Origin: Psychroserpens jangbogonensis
Lineage (GTDB): Bacteria; Bacteroidota; Bacteroidia; Flavobacteriales; Flavobacteriaceae
DNA length: 44,530 nt
Reading direction: 5' to 3'
NCBI RefSeq assembly: GCF_000797465.1
Contig: NZ_JSWG01000005.1
Location: forward strand, 1-44,530
The notes below the pieces were generated by a model that saw only the letters and a list, made by a program, of their open reading frames with translations, was not told the origin of the DNA and searched no databases. The number at the start of each line of letters is the position of its first letter. The stretch's first letter is position 1. Positions 44,374 through 44,530 of this stretch are shown here, one piece after another. A program made the position numbers and the translations under genes.

Positions 44374-44512
44374 CCGCTAACAACGTGTATAATCAATTGC
44401 TCAGTTTGTGTGTACTCGGAAAATCCTGCGGATTTCCCTCTGGTTAGTTCTCTTTTACTAATTTAGACCTAGCCAACATAACTAACCATACACAAACACG
44501 TTGGCATTAATT
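44374..44512 (+). repeat. attC-like site 7
   Basis: Left box CCGCTAAC (44374-44381), CGTGTAT (44384-44390), hairpin GGAAAATCC-TGC-GGATTTCC (44418-44437), ATACAC (44488-44493) and GTT box GTTGGCATTAATT (44500-44512). The left box is the exact complement of the right box before the EVE-HNH gene (43402-43409). A new unit starts at the right edge of the window. Confidence 0.75.
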
Positions 44513-44530
44513 ATGACCCGTCCTGAAATA

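Noticed and set aside
34216-44530. CRISPR array
   Set aside because: The repeats are 100-180 bp, divergent and separated by whole genes, with no short regular repeat-spacer pattern and no cas genes.

Overview
The window is AT-rich chromosomal DNA of a member of the Bacteroidota, most probably a marine-type Flavobacteriaceae. The evidence is the set of type IX secretion (T9SS) features (type A and type B sorting domains, PorP/SprF, PorG/DUF6089), the porG-uppS-bamA-skp-skp block, the short RpoD-type sigma factor next to rpsU, the FolK-deoxynucleoside kinase fusion, and promoters of the TTTG / TAnnTTTG type.

Bases 1-34,215 are mostly ordinary core genome. First come the tail of a large T9SS type B adhesin with its PorP/SprF partner, a VWA lipoprotein, and a sensor kinase / LytTR regulator pair. 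On the minus strand an envelope biogenesis block follows (CBS protein, nadK, porG, uppS, bamA, two OmpH/Skp proteins, murI). After it come pdxJ and a hydrolase, a proteostasis set (tig, clpP, clpX), a GH3 protein, DUF2797, a LysE exporter, rpoD-rpsU, an AsmA protein, a queuosine precursor transporter, folK-dnk, a GyrI-like protein, a SpoU methyltransferase and mutS. The core ends with tRNA-Gly(GCC), tRNA-Leu(UAA) and a terminator.

From about 34,216 to the right edge the character changes to an accessory region. Single genes or small gene groups are separated by members of one family of 100-180 bp imperfect inverted repeats. Each complete repeat starts with a variable box, then an AACGTGTAT-type box, carries an internal hairpin (often AAAATCCTGCGGATT), and ends with ATACAC(G/A) and a GTT-containing variable box with the extended border GTTRNNNNYAATK. 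This is the layout of integron attC sites (R''-L''-L'-R'). The variable box before a gene is the reverse complement of the variable box after the same gene: 9/9 bases around the bestrophin gene, 8/8 around the EVE-HNH nuclease gene and 12/12 around a 60-70 bp gene-less unit. A circularised gene cassette predicts exactly this. No integrase is visible, so the region reads as an integrase-less cassette array (CALIN-like), or as a system served in trans by an unknown recombinase.

The cargo is a CsgG-like secreted protein, a membrane class III nucleotide cyclase, a bestrophin-type channel, a large unit with a transmembrane AraC-like regulator divergent from three exported proteins, and an EVE-HNH nuclease that is probably anti-phage. 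The array is the most unusual feature here and the best candidate for an undescribed system. Function calls rest on motif recognition by eye; no database search was run.
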